NCBI GenBank assembly: GCA_028641055.1
Contig: CM054061.1
Location: 119,293,186 to 119,357,185 of the forward strand
DNA length: 64,000 nt
Origin: Alopecurus myosuroides
Lineage: Eukaryota > Streptophyta > Magnoliopsida > Poales > Poaceae
Direction of reading: 5' to 3'
This document shows, one piece after another, positions 1-11,247 of the stretch. The notes beneath the pieces are model-generated. The model saw nothing but the letters and a program-made list of their open reading frames with translations. It ran no database searches and was not told the DNA's origin. Both the position numbers and the translations under genes were made by a program. The first letter of the stretch is position 1, and every line of letters starts with the position of its first letter.

Positions 1-745
1 CAGTAATAAAAAGAGAATATTGATTCCAGTAGTAAAACAACGGTTGCAGTGGTTGTATATCAGCGTAAAGAAATGGACCGGCGTCCATAGTTCACTGGAT
101 GTGTCTCTCCAAAACAGATAGATAACATGCTGGGTAAACAAATTACAGCTGAGCAATTGACAGATATAAAGGCTGCACCATAGTGCATATGCATGACATA
201 ATGATTACTATGTGATTCATGCGGGCATTAGAACAAGATACATAGACCGTCATCCAACTGCATCTATGACTAATAATCCACCCTTAGAGTGTCATCCGAG
301 TAAAACTTGGGTATTAAGTTGCAAGCAACAGATAATTGCATTAAGAAAAGTGTGTAATGTAAATAATAAAATCATCCTTAGACAAAGCATTGTTGTTTTC
401 TCCCCAATGGCAACAGCACATCCCCCACCTTTTACGTTTTTGTCACTCGAGCGTGAGTCAAAGGGAGGCATGAACCCACTATCGAGCATAAATACTCCCT
501 CTTGGAGTTACACGCATCAACTTAGCCAGAGCATCTACCAGTAACAGAGAGCATGCAAGATCATAAATAACATACACATGAAAGAACATGATACATTGAT
601 AATCACTGGACATAGCATTCCATATTCATCAGATCTCAGCAAACACAACATGTAGCATTACAATAAGAGGATTTTGATCATGTTAGGCAACTCACAAGAT
701 CTAAACATGAGGCATAAAGAGGAGAGAATGACCATCTAGCTAATG
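1..745 (-). repeat. Truncated Athila-type LTR
   Basis: This is an inner piece of the same LTR family as 28862-30438 (same orientation) and 31037-32615 (opposite orientation). It matches the latter over about 31620-32330. Shared landmarks are a ggaccg(g)cgtccat block, gcatatgcatgacat, and the atttatgctcgatagtggg block read in reverse. Similarity stops near 745, just before the block that carries the ggacccgtag motif in the other copies. The left end runs off the window. It has no coding capacity. Confidence 0.8.
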
Positions 746-1489
746 GGAAAAGAATATGTCTGCTGGCCAAATGAAAATTCATCTAGTATATGATAGATTG
801 ACAGTCCCTAATTGAAACTAAAACTAAAAGACGCCCCAAGTTTAATGAAAACAGTAGTGGTGCTCGAAAAACGTAAATAAACCGCGAATGATTAATTGAG
901 ACTTGGGGTGTATCGAGGGCATCACCAAACTTAAAGTTTTCACAACAACGGAAAAGAACATTTTTTTAAGGCATATTTAGACTCATCAAATTAATGTAAA
1001 AGTTAAGGTAGACAAAGCAATTTTCATGATGGTCAAGCTCAAGCGTGAAATTTTCGTTATGTTACAAGTTCTCGATTAGAGAATTTTCTTTTTTGGCAAA
1101 ATAAAAAAGCTTTAGTAGAAACACCGCGTGGTGGGAGTGGGTGGTTGCTTTCAGGAGGGAGCAAGTCAACTTCTGCAAACGTTCATTAGTTTACTGCTAA
1201 TTTGAGTATGTCGTTCTCCAAGGAAGTGTTTGGCATCGGCAGCAAGCTATCTCTGTGCGACGACTTGCTTGACTTGATTGCTAAGTCTAGGTGGAGTGTT
1301 TTTGTTTGTTACTCCTATATCTGTACTTGCTTCTCAAGAAACAACCAGCATTTTTTCCCCATTGGGAATCTTGTGACGACTGTCCCTCAAACGAAGCAGA
1401 CTAATGATTTTCTTTCCTCACGCAGATGTTAAGCAAAAACGGGATAGAACTTGAAGCAGGGTCGGCAAACAGGTTTCACTACATAATAT
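746..1489. other. Unassigned AT-rich spacer
   Basis: No supported gene, RNA or terminal repeat was recognised here. The longest plus-strand reading frame (1202-1432) has no recognisable domain and no promoter-like context, so it is not called. Confidence 0.5.
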
Positions 1490-2046
1490 ATATTGATTTC
1501 ACAAGAACAGAATCAGAAGTACATAGAACGAGCACACAATGACACAAGCAGCAAAGAAAAGCAAACACGAAGGGGCGGAGCAGGCCATAATACTCGCTGA
1601 TCCGCCCATCCTTTTACAATACCGTACATACACACACAGCCAGCCAAAGACGAGCAAACAACTTAACATTAACAACACACAACCTGAAGACTCGCATGAT
1701 CGACCAGCTTGGGAAGGTGAGAAGGCAGCAGGAGGTCATCACTCTAAAATCAGCGACGACCTTCGGAGATGCAAAGCTGAGAATTCACCACCTGCACCAG
1801 TCCATCAACAGGAAGAGAAGAGAAGAGAAGATAATCGCAGGAAGATCAGCAAGACCAGGAGACGATAAAAACTACGGATGGCCAGTTGCTTCTCAAATAC
1901 GGCAACTGAAGACGCGACGAAAAAACAATACACTAGGAGGAAAAGAGGAGGAGGCTGCGGATTATTCTACGCGCAGTAAAATGAGCACAGATCTGCAGCA
2001 GAGGACATACGGGCCGGCACACCGAGCTGACTGACGCAGGGGACGT

Positions 2047-2280
2047 TCACTTGCCGTCGGCGTCGCCGGCCGCCGGGAGGCCGCCGCCGTTCTTGTCGGC
2101 GCGGGCGACGAGCCCCGCGGCCACGCTGGCGACCACGGCGACCATGTCCCTGATGATCTTCTCCTTGATCTGGCCGCGACGCGGCTGCGGATGGCTCGGC
2201 GCCCTGCCGCCGCCGCCTCCGGCGCGCTCTCCCGCCGCGGGCATCGCCGGAGCTTGAGCCTGGTACCCCTTGGTGGCCAT
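2047..2280 (-). CDS. Small basic/Gly-rich host protein (77 aa)
   Basis: A 77-residue minus-strand frame starts at the ATG at 2278-2280 and ends at TGA 2047-2049. The N-terminal third is Ala/Gly/Pro-rich. The core is a basic segment RRGQIKEKIIRDMVAVV, followed by an Ala-rich hydrophobic stretch and an acidic end. GC content is much higher than the flanks, as in many grass first exons. A TATA box lies about 100 bp upstream. The RGQ(I/V)K core also occurs in the small protein at 47875-48075, so I infer a family of small grass proteins of unknown function. Upstream in-frame extension is possible, but this ATG is the first after the likely transcription start. Roughly 1490-2046 looks like 3' UTR on the minus strand. 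Confidence 0.6.
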   Translation of the reverse strand: MATKGYQAQAPAMPAAGERAGGGGGRAPSHPQPRRGQIKEKIIRDMVAVVASVAAGLVARADKNGGGLPAAGDADGK

Positions 2281-2377
2281 TCGGCGAGGCGATTCCGGCG
2301 GCTGGGAGGAGAGGGAGGGTAGGTGTGAGGATTGTCTTGCCGTGTAGGCTGGGATTGCTCGAGGCTGCACTCGAGCG

Positions 2378-2387
2378 TATATATAGG
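2378..2387 (-). promoter_or_regulatory. TATA box of the 2047-2280 gene
   Basis: Read on the minus strand, this is CTATATATAC in a GC-rich setting. It is about 100 bp upstream of the ATG at 2280, giving a short 5' leader with transcription starting near 2350. Confidence 0.6.
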
Positions 2388-2399
2388 CCTCCACGGCAG

Positions 2400-3035
2400 T
2401 GAGCAGCGAGAGGCTGAGCAGGACGGCGAAAGTGCAGCTGGCGGGTCCCAAAGCGCGCGCGTGTGCGGCCCGGCGCGGGAGCATGCACGTCTCAGTGACA
2501 AGTGCGGCTGGCCCAGCGTCATTGAGACGGCATAGCAGGTGGGGACGTGTCAGTGACTCAGGATTCGTCGATAAAGCGTGGTCGGTCGATCGTGTGGGCC
2601 CGCTGTGTACTTTCCACGTAGTTAATGGCCTGCTTGGTGAGGGTGCGGAGTGCCAGCTAGCTGGCTGACTTGGGTAGTATTACCGGCAGCGGTACTGCCG
2701 GCACATGGTTTCTGCAAGAAAAAACCGGAGACCACACGTACTCGCGTGATGTTGGCAGTGATGCTTGCAAATAATCGGGAGAAGCAGATTAGATCCCAAA
2801 GATCGCGTCATCGCGCGCGTGTGCCTGTCTGCATGCGTGTCGTCTGCTTTTGCTTTCTTTGCCTAGGCCACCGGGTTTGTGGATGGGCGGTTGATTAGCA
2901 CCACGGGGAGAGGCGCGTGTACGTTAGTACTTGCAACAAGATAAAGGCCATAAGCTTGGAGATTTCCGTCTGCAAATATTTAAAAAGTACAGTTACAAGT
3001 TATAAAATTTTCTGAAAAAGAATTCGAGCATAACC
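2400..3035. other. Upstream region of the small gene, otherwise unassigned
   Basis: This GC-rich to mixed sequence lies upstream of the TATA box at 2378-2387. It probably includes promoter-proximal DNA. No other gene or repeat end was recognised. Confidence 0.4.
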
Positions 3036-3345
3036 TGTCGGAATATCCAGAATGGGGTATCTCCCGGCATCCAGAAGGCCGGACCAAAAGGGCAGGCCCA
3101 ACGCCAGAGGCCCAAGTGGGACGAAGCGCATGACTGCATCCAGAATGACGGCCACAAGTCCATCCGGGTCTTGGAATCCGGATGACCGTAGATTGTAGGT
3201 TTAGTTGTGTGTACGGATGGACCCAATCCGGCTCTCTATATAAAGCCGAGCGGGAGAAACCCTACGACAGATTAAGATTGGGACTTAATCTACCTACGTC
3301 ATTGAAACACTAGACAGGGTAGCGCGCTTTGCTGCGCCGTTGATT
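3036..3345 (+). repeat. Partial Tat-type LTR (5' portion)
   Basis: It begins tgtcggaatatcc, like the element 1 LTR start (tgtcggatatatacc). It has the same spacing of CCGG-rich blocks and the same promoter core, ctctctatataaagccg (TATA at about 3234-3244), followed by gagcgggagaaaccctacgac. Similarity fades by about 3345. No matching internal region, PBS or target duplication was found, so this is a truncated LTR or the remnant of a solo LTR. Confidence 0.65.
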
Positions 3346-3559
3346 AGTCTCTTTTGCATGGCGTGACTTATTCGGCATATACTTCAGCGTGGCTTGGTCA
3401 CGCGGCTAGGCATATGAGCATGGCGCTTAGTCTGTAAGAGAGCCGAGAAAACATCGAGAAGAAAAATCCGCACAATTTGTTTTTCCGTTTGGCATATGCT
3501 TCATTAGACTAAACTATTTAAACACCATAACACCCGTTTCTATCATTTAAAAAATAAAC

Positions 3560-6500
3560 TTCGGCTAACCATTCATACTGCATGAATCAACATAACATGT
3601 TTTTGTCCATACACTCGAAGACCAGCCTAAGACATATTACATGTCCGTACATAGATAAAAACAAACACATCTCTCTTCACGCTGGCCTAAACTTGTTGCA
3701 TCTAACAGAAGCATCCCCCATCGAACGTCCCTACTTCATGTTCTGGTTCTGGCAAGCAGGCTGAAAAAAAGACATTAAATGAGGTAGCTAACAATGGAAA
3801 ATAAATAGTGAGCACAAAACAAATACACAAATAAAAGAACGCGCCTTCTTGCATGCCTTTTCCCCCCAACATCACCGAACAACTGCTTTTTGGCGTTGCT
3901 TACACTATTGTAATAAACATATACTAAGTGAACCAGTTTGCCCAGCAATTGCCACACAACTGAAACAAAAAAAGACATACGGTTCCTTCTACTGGTCGGC
4001 CGAATCAACCAACGGATTATCAACCGGCACATGTTTACCCTCTACGTCTCCATCAGAAGACTCCTCATGAGGATTTTCCTGAAACAAGCATGATTTAGAG
4101 ACCCTAGAAGCAATAAAGTATGAAGAAAAGAATTTTGTTGTATCAGCACATACCATCTGAAGAGCAGGTGGCAGCATGAGCATAACAGCAAGAGGAACCG
4201 CAACAGTGACAGTGTCATGCTCTTCCTTACCACCAGACCCTACATACCAGCAGCAACTGATTATAGAGAGACAAAAAATAAATAGTCACAATACGAAAAG
4301 AACACTTGCAACTTTTAGACCCTCACTCCATAGCGGCACCAAGTGAAGTAGTCAGTGACCCAACTAACTTGCAGCTACCAATGTCGCATTATGACCGACG
4401 AAAGCAGAACTTCCTTCATGATTAAACTTCAGAGCCTGTAAGAAAATGTCCATAGTATGGAACCAATGCCATGTGTTTTTTGAAAACAAACTAAGCAACT
4501 AATAATCTTCAACATATTTTAGATTTGTTGATTTTTCAACGGTATGCTTAGGAGGCGGTGTACAATATGAGGTATACTGGTTTGACAGTACATTACCGTA
4601 AAACATAGAATCATTATGTACGACACTACATTATACAAAAAACAAAAACTCTAAGATGCTATAAGGGGATTTTGGTTTGCTGAATGTTGTAGAAGAATCT
4701 ATGAATATGGATAGCAATCCAAATGCCCTAAGAAGTTCGAACAATCAACATCATTACATGAAAACAGGGAAAGGAGCAAGCAGCAGCAGCTCCTACTAAT
4801 GTAGAATAAATAAAAATTATGAGCGGCTTTGGTTACACAAGAGGATAAAAACAAGTTGCTATTATGGCCAACATAATGAAGAATGCGTAAAAGTTATTTT
4901 ATGGGCACCATAATTATATCTCTGCTTGTTGCAGCCCGATTGTTATTCGTTCATCAAGCATGAACCGAAGCATGTAGTCGACTGATAATTACTGCGAAGG
5001 TGCAAGCACTGAAACATGTACGGTCAAACCTATTCGACAAGCAATGCGAAGTCTGGGCATATTAATAGAACTTATGTCCCATCACACGATGTATTAGAGT
5101 ATACCATGTATAAAAAGATTTATCTGGCTCGAATATAACCGTCGGTGGCATATTTATTCATCTCAAAAGTAACAATCAATTGTTTACAAAAGTAATGCAA
5201 GATTTGTAGAAATTTGTCTTGATCAAAAGAAATACAACAAAATGAAATCTATACAGGTACTTGAATAAAACCAAAGGACTTTAGAACCAACTTTAATTAT
5301 GACAGAATACATAACCTAGTTATGCATGGAAGACACTTCAGAAGAGAAAGCAACACCACCTTTCTAGATGGTACATGCATATGAAAGAAGACATATCCTA
5401 GTGATGAACTTATTGCGAAACCGCAAATGAAAAGTTCATAAGGTCAGTAATGAGCGACATGTATCAAGCGTTGATGCCATCCCAACAGTCTTCTAATCAT
5501 CTTACAATAAAAATGAAGTCAACACACACAATTGCCCATCAAGGTCAAATAAATAGGAAATGAGCTTGGAACAGTAGATTTTTTGTCTTGTTGTTACAAC
5601 CTAAAACGTCAAACAAATGGGAAAGGAGCTAGAAGCAAGAAATTCATTTATTTATTGATTGGAAATTGCTAGGAGCAATAAATCTATTTATTATTTGACT
5701 GGAAGGAGCATTAGAATTCGTTACCAAATTTTATGTGGTAGGCATTCTCGGCATCCATCGCCACTTGAAACTTCTCCTATTCTGTCATCTAGTCATCCCC
5801 AGATCCATGTATACTCATTCATCTGATCAGTACTTCCCTGCACAAGAACAAACCATTCACGAAGCATGTTCCGATGATTTACTTTAAAATTGGTATGTAT
5901 TGCATATGTGTATCTAAACAGAAGCGTCTATACGTAGCCAGGTCTAGACCAGCCAATGGGCAGTCACATAAAATCAAGGAGAAATAAAAAGAAGAGGACA
6001 TCGCCAACCACATCAAAGAACAGGCAGACGACACCTCCACACGCGCAGAGCACCTTGGCACCCTTGAATCGACCTGCAGCAAGAGGTAACACCTTAGTTG
6101 AACTAAACAAAAGCAAATTTTCTATGGCAATTTCAATTCTGCAAAACAAATTGCTAGTTCCTTCCATTTTCTTTGGTGAGAAAAGGCTGTCAATTATACA
6201 TGAATTTTGCCGTGGCCTTGCCTAACAGCTTTAAACATCCATGTTCAATGTATATATGAAAATTTTTACAAAATTTAGGAAGAACAAATTATAGGTTATC
6301 TATACAGAACTAATCCATATGTGATAAATTGATACACGCTGCACTATGTGGGTGTAGTCTAATGAAGTCAGAATGGTCTTATTGTGCAATGTTAGCTCAC
6401 ATATGATATTCTGAAACAACCGAGGATACTTCATATTTCCCTCTATTACTGAATATTATATATTAAGAGTAATTATTACGACTACAGTAGGTCTGATTTC

Positions 6501-7190
6501 TGAAATAACTCTATTTCAGAAAACACCCTAAAAAGAATGTATTAGCTGAACATAAATACTGCAATGGTCGAACTGCTCTAAGCCCCCAGGTGCAACAGAT
6601 GTACTAAATAACTAAAATATTATGAAATGAACAAATTATCGGAATGCTCTTATATCAAGTCACATAGTCAAATTGGCATCCGACAATGGTGGTATTCTAA
6701 ATCTCCATAAGTAACCAAGCACTTTGGCTCATGGTTAGGAATGCACATGAATGGAAACATAATAAAAAGCCATGAACAGACGATGCACGAAACTGAAATA
6801 TTTGGATTGGATTCCTCTCTAAAAATTTGCAACCTCGATTAGAATTTTTGTCCAGACCAAGAACGAAAAAAATCGATTATGAAATCACACTAGGTTGGCG
6901 CGTCGCATCCGAGGCAATAGGCGAGGCTAGTTCTTCCATCCCCGCCTATCTTCCCAACTTTTCCAGCCGTTGGACACCAAAGAGATGGCGCATGGAAAAA
7001 GAACAGACCTGCCGTAGCCAGAGCATCGGTGTCGACCTGCGTAGACGGCGAGCAAGGTCACAGTTGGCCCTGGATCTGGACGGAGGGGGCAAGAAAGTTC
7101 AGGTGGCACTCTTAGGCGGGCGGCGGTGGGCAAGGAGATGCGACCGGAGGGAGGGGGTTGTGAGCAGAGTTGGCCGGCCCAAAACCTAGC
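3560..7190 (-). pseudogene. Unresolved spliced gene or gene remnant
   Basis: Several minus-strand segments look like exons with GT-AG borders. A terminal segment 3989-4078 joins exon 4154-4239 across a 75-bp intron (4079-4153; donor gtatgtg, acceptor ttgtttcag). One continuous frame then ends in a Glu/Asp-rich tail. Another exon-like block is 4379-4435 (acceptor ttttcttacag), but its phase does not agree with the next exon. A block near 5960-6080 follows an acceptor cttgctgcag. A GC-rich segment at 6900-7190 resembles a 5' leader and first exon. I recognise no domain, and the frame is ambiguous. It could be a real low-expression gene, a decayed gene or a captured fragment. Confidence 0.3.
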
Positions 7191-7193
7191 GCG

Positions 7194-7751
7194 CTCCTGC
7201 CCTCGGAGGAAGAGGGGAGACGGGATTGTGCAGGTGCGGAGCTGCCGAGCTGGATCTGTGGTCGGTGGGTACCTGGCAAGGGGCATGGGGTACAGGTGAT
7301 TTTCTTTCCACCCTCGCACTCGCTGGGCATTGGGTCCATGTTGCGTTTGGCCCATTTGCAGGCTAAGGAAAGGCACAACTCGAAGTAATATAAATGTGGC
7401 GTGCAAACAGACCCACATGTCAGTTACAGCGGACCGGCTGATGGCCTGAGCATCCGCCCTCAGCACCCTGCACTCCTGCCCTCGGAGGAAGAGGGGAGAC
7501 GGGATTGTGCAGGTGCGGAGCTGCCGAGCTAGATCTGTGGTCGGTGGGTACCTGGCAAGGGGCATGGGGTACGGGTGATTTTCTTTCCACCCTCGCACTC
7601 GCTGGGCATTGGGTCCATGTTGCGTTTGGCCCATTTGCAGTCTAAGGAAAGGCACAACTCGAAGTAATATAAATGTGGCGTGCAAACAGACCCACATGTC
7701 AGTTACAGCGGACCGACTGATGGCCTGAGCATCCGCCCTCAGCACCCGGCG
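7194..7751. repeat. 279-bp direct tandem duplication
   Basis: The segment 7194-7472 is repeated immediately as 7473 to about 7751, with only a few substitutions (for example gagctggatc versus gagctagatc, tacaggtg versus tacgggtg). Both copies start ctcctgccctcggagg and end near cctcagcaccc. The unit has no terminal inverted repeats. It lies just upstream of the element A LTR remnant. Confidence 0.9.
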
Positions 7752-7789
7752 TAAAGCTATAGATAATGTGTCCGGCGTTCGCCGTCATA

Positions 7790-7940
7790 GTTGATTTTCA
7801 GGAATTAGGGAGCCAACCAGCTAACCCGAACCTTGGTAAAACCACCGTGTCCTCGTCCTAAAGCGCTCCCCCACGTTCGCTTCCCCATGTTCTTCCTCGT
7901 AGAGATGGCTCCCCCTTCCAAGTACTCATGGAACACATCA
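7790..7940 (+). repeat. Truncated 5' LTR end of element A
   Basis: The last ~150 bp before the PBS follow the same order of motifs as the end of the element 1 LTR: a gaacctTGGTaaa block, a ccatgttcttcc block, atggctcccc, then terminal acatca. The upstream part of the LTR is missing, so element A is 5'-truncated. Confidence 0.55.
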
Positions 7941-9700
7941 TTTGGCGCCCACAGTGGGGCCAACGACGTCTGGAGTGACCCTCCGGGCAGGGCTCTTGGC
8001 GGCATCGACAACACAATTGCCGTCAGAACCGCTGTCTCGGGACAGTACGTCGGCTACCTCGTCCACGACAATACGGTAACGCCAGCACGCAACCACCTCG
8101 TCTGCTCCTACGTCGTCCCGATCAACACCGCAAACATCTTCGTCGGGCTAACGGCGGAGGCAATAGGATTCCGTGGAGGGAGCAAATTGTTTCCTCCCAC
8201 CCACCACCCAATCAGCAAAGGTAACGAAAACGCACATCGCTCATGTAGATCTACAGTTAAATCTTCTATAAAAGTTCTTAAATCTATGTTTGTTGGCATG
8301 GTGCAACCAGAGCCTTCGAAAGAAAGTTTTGAACCTGAGTCAATACTTTCCGCCATTGACGGCAAAGGAGATTCAGAAGCCGGAAGTGATTCCGATGATG
8401 ATGGCACTGACTTTGCTGAAAAAGTCCGAAAAACCACTTGATGCTCGAATAGCGTCTATATGATGGCACCGGCTAAACCAGCACATGAGGATGAACAAAC
8501 GCCCTCCAAGGAGGAGCAAGCCCTTGAAAAGACGGCAGCCGCATTGCCGGATGCCCAAAAGCAAGATCTGCCCTCTTTGGAGACACAGTTCCAAAAGGCG
8601 AAATCCAGGTCACCACCACCGCCACCCCAGAAGACATATCCGCCAAAAAGGAAGCCACTGGCAAAACCCCGGAGGTTGGATCTTCAAGATCAGGTACTCG
8701 AGGACGGCGTACCTAGTGGCATGAAGGATGTTGGTGGGAAGAAAAAACCCTCACTGCCTCTGGAAACCCTAGATGAGACGGGTGAGTATGCATTACTCCG
8801 AACCCCGGTGGATCCAGCAGAACCTCCGCAGTTCCTGGAAGCCAGACGTCAGCTGTTGGCAAAACAGACTGACTACCTAAAAAATAAATGCAGGGAACTG
8901 AAGAGCGCACATCAAGCCACTGAGGAAGCGCAGGCATCCATGGAAGAATACCAGAGGCGGGTCACGCGATCCGCTCTCAAGGAAAAAATCGGCAAAGAAA
9001 AGCCGGTTGAAGAAAACCCAGCTCGCCGTTGTGTGCTAGCCACCGACTGGACAAAAGAATCAACTCGTGTAAACGTGAACGGCGAACGAGTGTTCGGAAC
9101 CCAGGCGGTGAACGCAACAGTAGCATACGAGATCCTGAATGATGATCGCTACACGCCGGAAGACAAGATAAAGTACGAAAACGTGCCACCACAAGGCAAT
9201 GATCCAACAGCAAAATGGCGAAACCCGTTTCGAAAAACTGTTTGAGGATTCCCAGCTCTGCAGAACCCAGACAACAACCGTTGCTCCTAGTGCTACAAAA
9301 GGCCCAAAAGAAAAGGCTAAGATACAAAAGGACGATGAAGTGTCAAAGACAGGCTCCAGCCATGGAAAGTATGAGGAGAAAGGCCGGAAGAGAGATCCAT
9401 CCCTCATAAGGAGGAAATCCCTCATCAATCCCGCGCCGCCAAAAATAGGGATGATATGCCACATCTGGCAAATCCTGATGGCGGACATGGAAGATCAGCC
9501 AGTCGCCACCGACGGGAGCGTTCGCGATCCCCGCAACATGACAATGGAGGAAGGAAGAGAGGCAGAATGCCCTCAGACCGCAAAATATCCCGGATGCAAA
9601 GGCGAACGCTGAACCCGGCGCAAGCATTCAAGGAACAGCGACTCACACCATTCCAGATCCCTGCACTTCGATGCTCGAGCAACACTGGATGCAATTAAAG
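7905..9700 (+). pseudogene. Element A gag (broken)
   Basis: Three successive frames (to 8441, 8460-9245, 9199-9612) together parallel the element 1 gag. Landmarks are IFVGLTAEAIG near 8140, an acidic linker ending at 8441, an ALLRTPVDP/EARRQ segment near 8800, and an EILNDDRY segment near 9140. Downstream, 9716-9850 carries GPKCF-like and DTWL-like pieces of the retrotransposon gag domain, with frame breaks. At least two frame changes and several stops make it non-functional. Confidence 0.7.
7942..7961 (+). other. Primer-binding site of element A
   Basis: TTGGCGCCCACAGTGGGGCC directly follows the LTR end, with one base between. It matches the PBS of elements 1 and 2 except at one base of the CCAC-GTGG stem. 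This PBS type is characteristic of grass Tat-lineage Ty3/gypsy elements. Confidence 0.8.
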
Positions 9701-10205
9701 CGAGGAAAGATGCATACTACCTAGGGCCTAAGTGCTTCAGAGAAAACATTCGACATTTAGAGCATCAAGTAGGATTTGCCAAGGTCCGAGCAACACATGA
9801 GCGTTATGACGGATCCACCAGTCCAGATACTTGGCTGCCCGATTATCACATGGGTGTAAAATAAATAGTGATTCAAAGGCGGGCAGACCAATGGTGGTTA
9901 GTGGAAAGGCAAGGCCAAAGAACCATACTTCAATGAGGATATCAAGAAGATGGATTGGGACAAGGTGAGGCTGGAACTATGTCTCCACCACTCGAGATTC
10001 CGGACGCCCAATCACACAAACTAGCAATGTCGCCTTAATAGCGCATTGAGGCGAGAGTATGACAGCGGGTACAAAGGGAAGAACTTGAAGAGGAGGTACA
10101 ACCAAAAATCCAAGCCCAAATAAGGACGGGCAGACAGTGCCTCCGACAGGGATGACCAAATCTAGGAACAACAGAGGAAAGGCGAGCCAAAGTTCCCCAG
10201 GGTGA

Positions 10206-10609
10206 CCGAAAGTGTGAATCACGTGTTCTTGGCAACGCCATCTGCCATCTGCATGCAAGGAAATCAATGTCGTTCTACCAGCAAGCCCAAATTTTCTGAA
10301 GTATGCTGAAAACCCCATAACCTGGGACCACACGGATCATCCATCATACATCCCTGATCCTGGATCCCATGCTCTGGTGGTAAGCCCAGTCGTGGAATAT
10401 ACCAGGCTCCACAAGGTCCTTATGGATGGCGGCGCCAACATAAACCTCATGTAACTCAGTACGTTGGAGAAGCTCCACTTATCACGGAAGCAACTAAACC
10501 ACAACAATGTGAAGTTCCACGGCATTGTTCCTGGAAGACAAGCCACATCCTTGGGAGAAATCTCCTTGGACGTCAGATTCGGTGAAGAAAAACACTTTCG
10601 AACGAAAAG
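10206..10609 (+). pseudogene. Element A aspartic protease, 5' part (broken)
   Basis: The frame reads through a DHTDHP segment to the protease active-site motif VLMDGGANINLM, then a stop codon, then homology to the element 1 protease (FHGIVPGRQ, LGEISLDV). Element 1 interrupts it after the TSD AAAAG at 10605-10609. The frame resumes at 22845. Confidence 0.75.
10605..10609. repeat. Element 1 left TSD AAAAG
   Basis: This 5-bp target duplication is matched exactly at 22840-22844. Confidence 0.9.
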
Positions 10610-11156
10610 TGTCGGATATATACCGATTAGGGGTATATCCGGCATTGTCCTAAAGAGCCGGATTACCAGGGTGGCCTGATTGGTAATGGATCACAGTCCA
10701 TTAGGCGGCCCAGTAAGCTGACGCGCAGAAGCCGGATTCTAGAAGAACCCGGACCACGGCCCACGTGGAGCGGCTTGGAGTAGAAGGCGGATTCTTGCCT
10801 TCCAAGTTAGAAACTTACCGTATTCTTCTAGGTTTCCTTTCTGTAAGCCCTAACCCGGCTATCTATATAAAGTCGGACGGGAGAGAAGAAAGACACGACA
10901 ATTGGCTAGAACACAATTCGCTGAGAAGTTGATCTTCGTCGAGTTAGCAAACCCAAACTCACATTGTACTTTGTATACTTCAGGCTTCAGCCATGATTTA
11001 GTGAGATTGCAGGAGTAGGAACGCCGCCTAGTTGTGACGTACCAAACCTGGGTAAACTTTGGTGTCCCTGGTTGTCATACTACCATGTTCCCCCCGCGTC
11101 TCTATCAGTAGTCTCATGGCACCCCCGTCTATGAATTATACTACGATGTCTCGACA
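10610..11156 (+). repeat. Element 1 5' LTR (547 bp)
   Basis: It starts TGTCGGATATATACC and ends ATGTCTCGACA. A TATA box (ctatataaa, about 10863-10871) lies in a context shared with the 3' LTR and with the partial LTR at 3036. It contains an 89-bp segment near 10930-11020 that is absent from the 3' LTR. Confidence 0.95.
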
Positions 11157-11157
11157 G

Positions 11158-11177
11158 TTGGCGCCCACCATGGGGCC
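11158..11177 (+). other. Element 1 primer-binding site
   Basis: TTGGCGCCCACCATGGGGCC follows the 5' LTR with a one-base gap (G). It is the same site type as in elements A and 2. The exact primer tRNA was not determined here. Confidence 0.85.
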
Positions 11178-11247
11178 AGCGACGTCAGGCGTTATGTTTT
11201 GATCGGGGATACTCGGCGGAATCGGCAGTACCATAACTGTCGGAAGC

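Noticed and set aside
1962..2522. Long overlapping minus-strand frames of 173-186 codons over the small gene
   Set aside because: They are GC-rich shadow frames with Arg/Ser/Pro-rich sequence and no motif. The 77-codon frame has the basic RGQIK core shared with 47875-48075.
3031..3570. Complete solo LTR with TAACC target duplication
   Set aside because: A taacc occurs at 3563-3567, but the sequence before it does not end in CA and does not match an LTR end, so the LTR is called truncated.
6927..7745. A 272-codon minus-strand open frame
   Set aside because: It owes its length to the 279-bp tandem duplication (279 is a multiple of three, so the frame repeats). No domain is seen.
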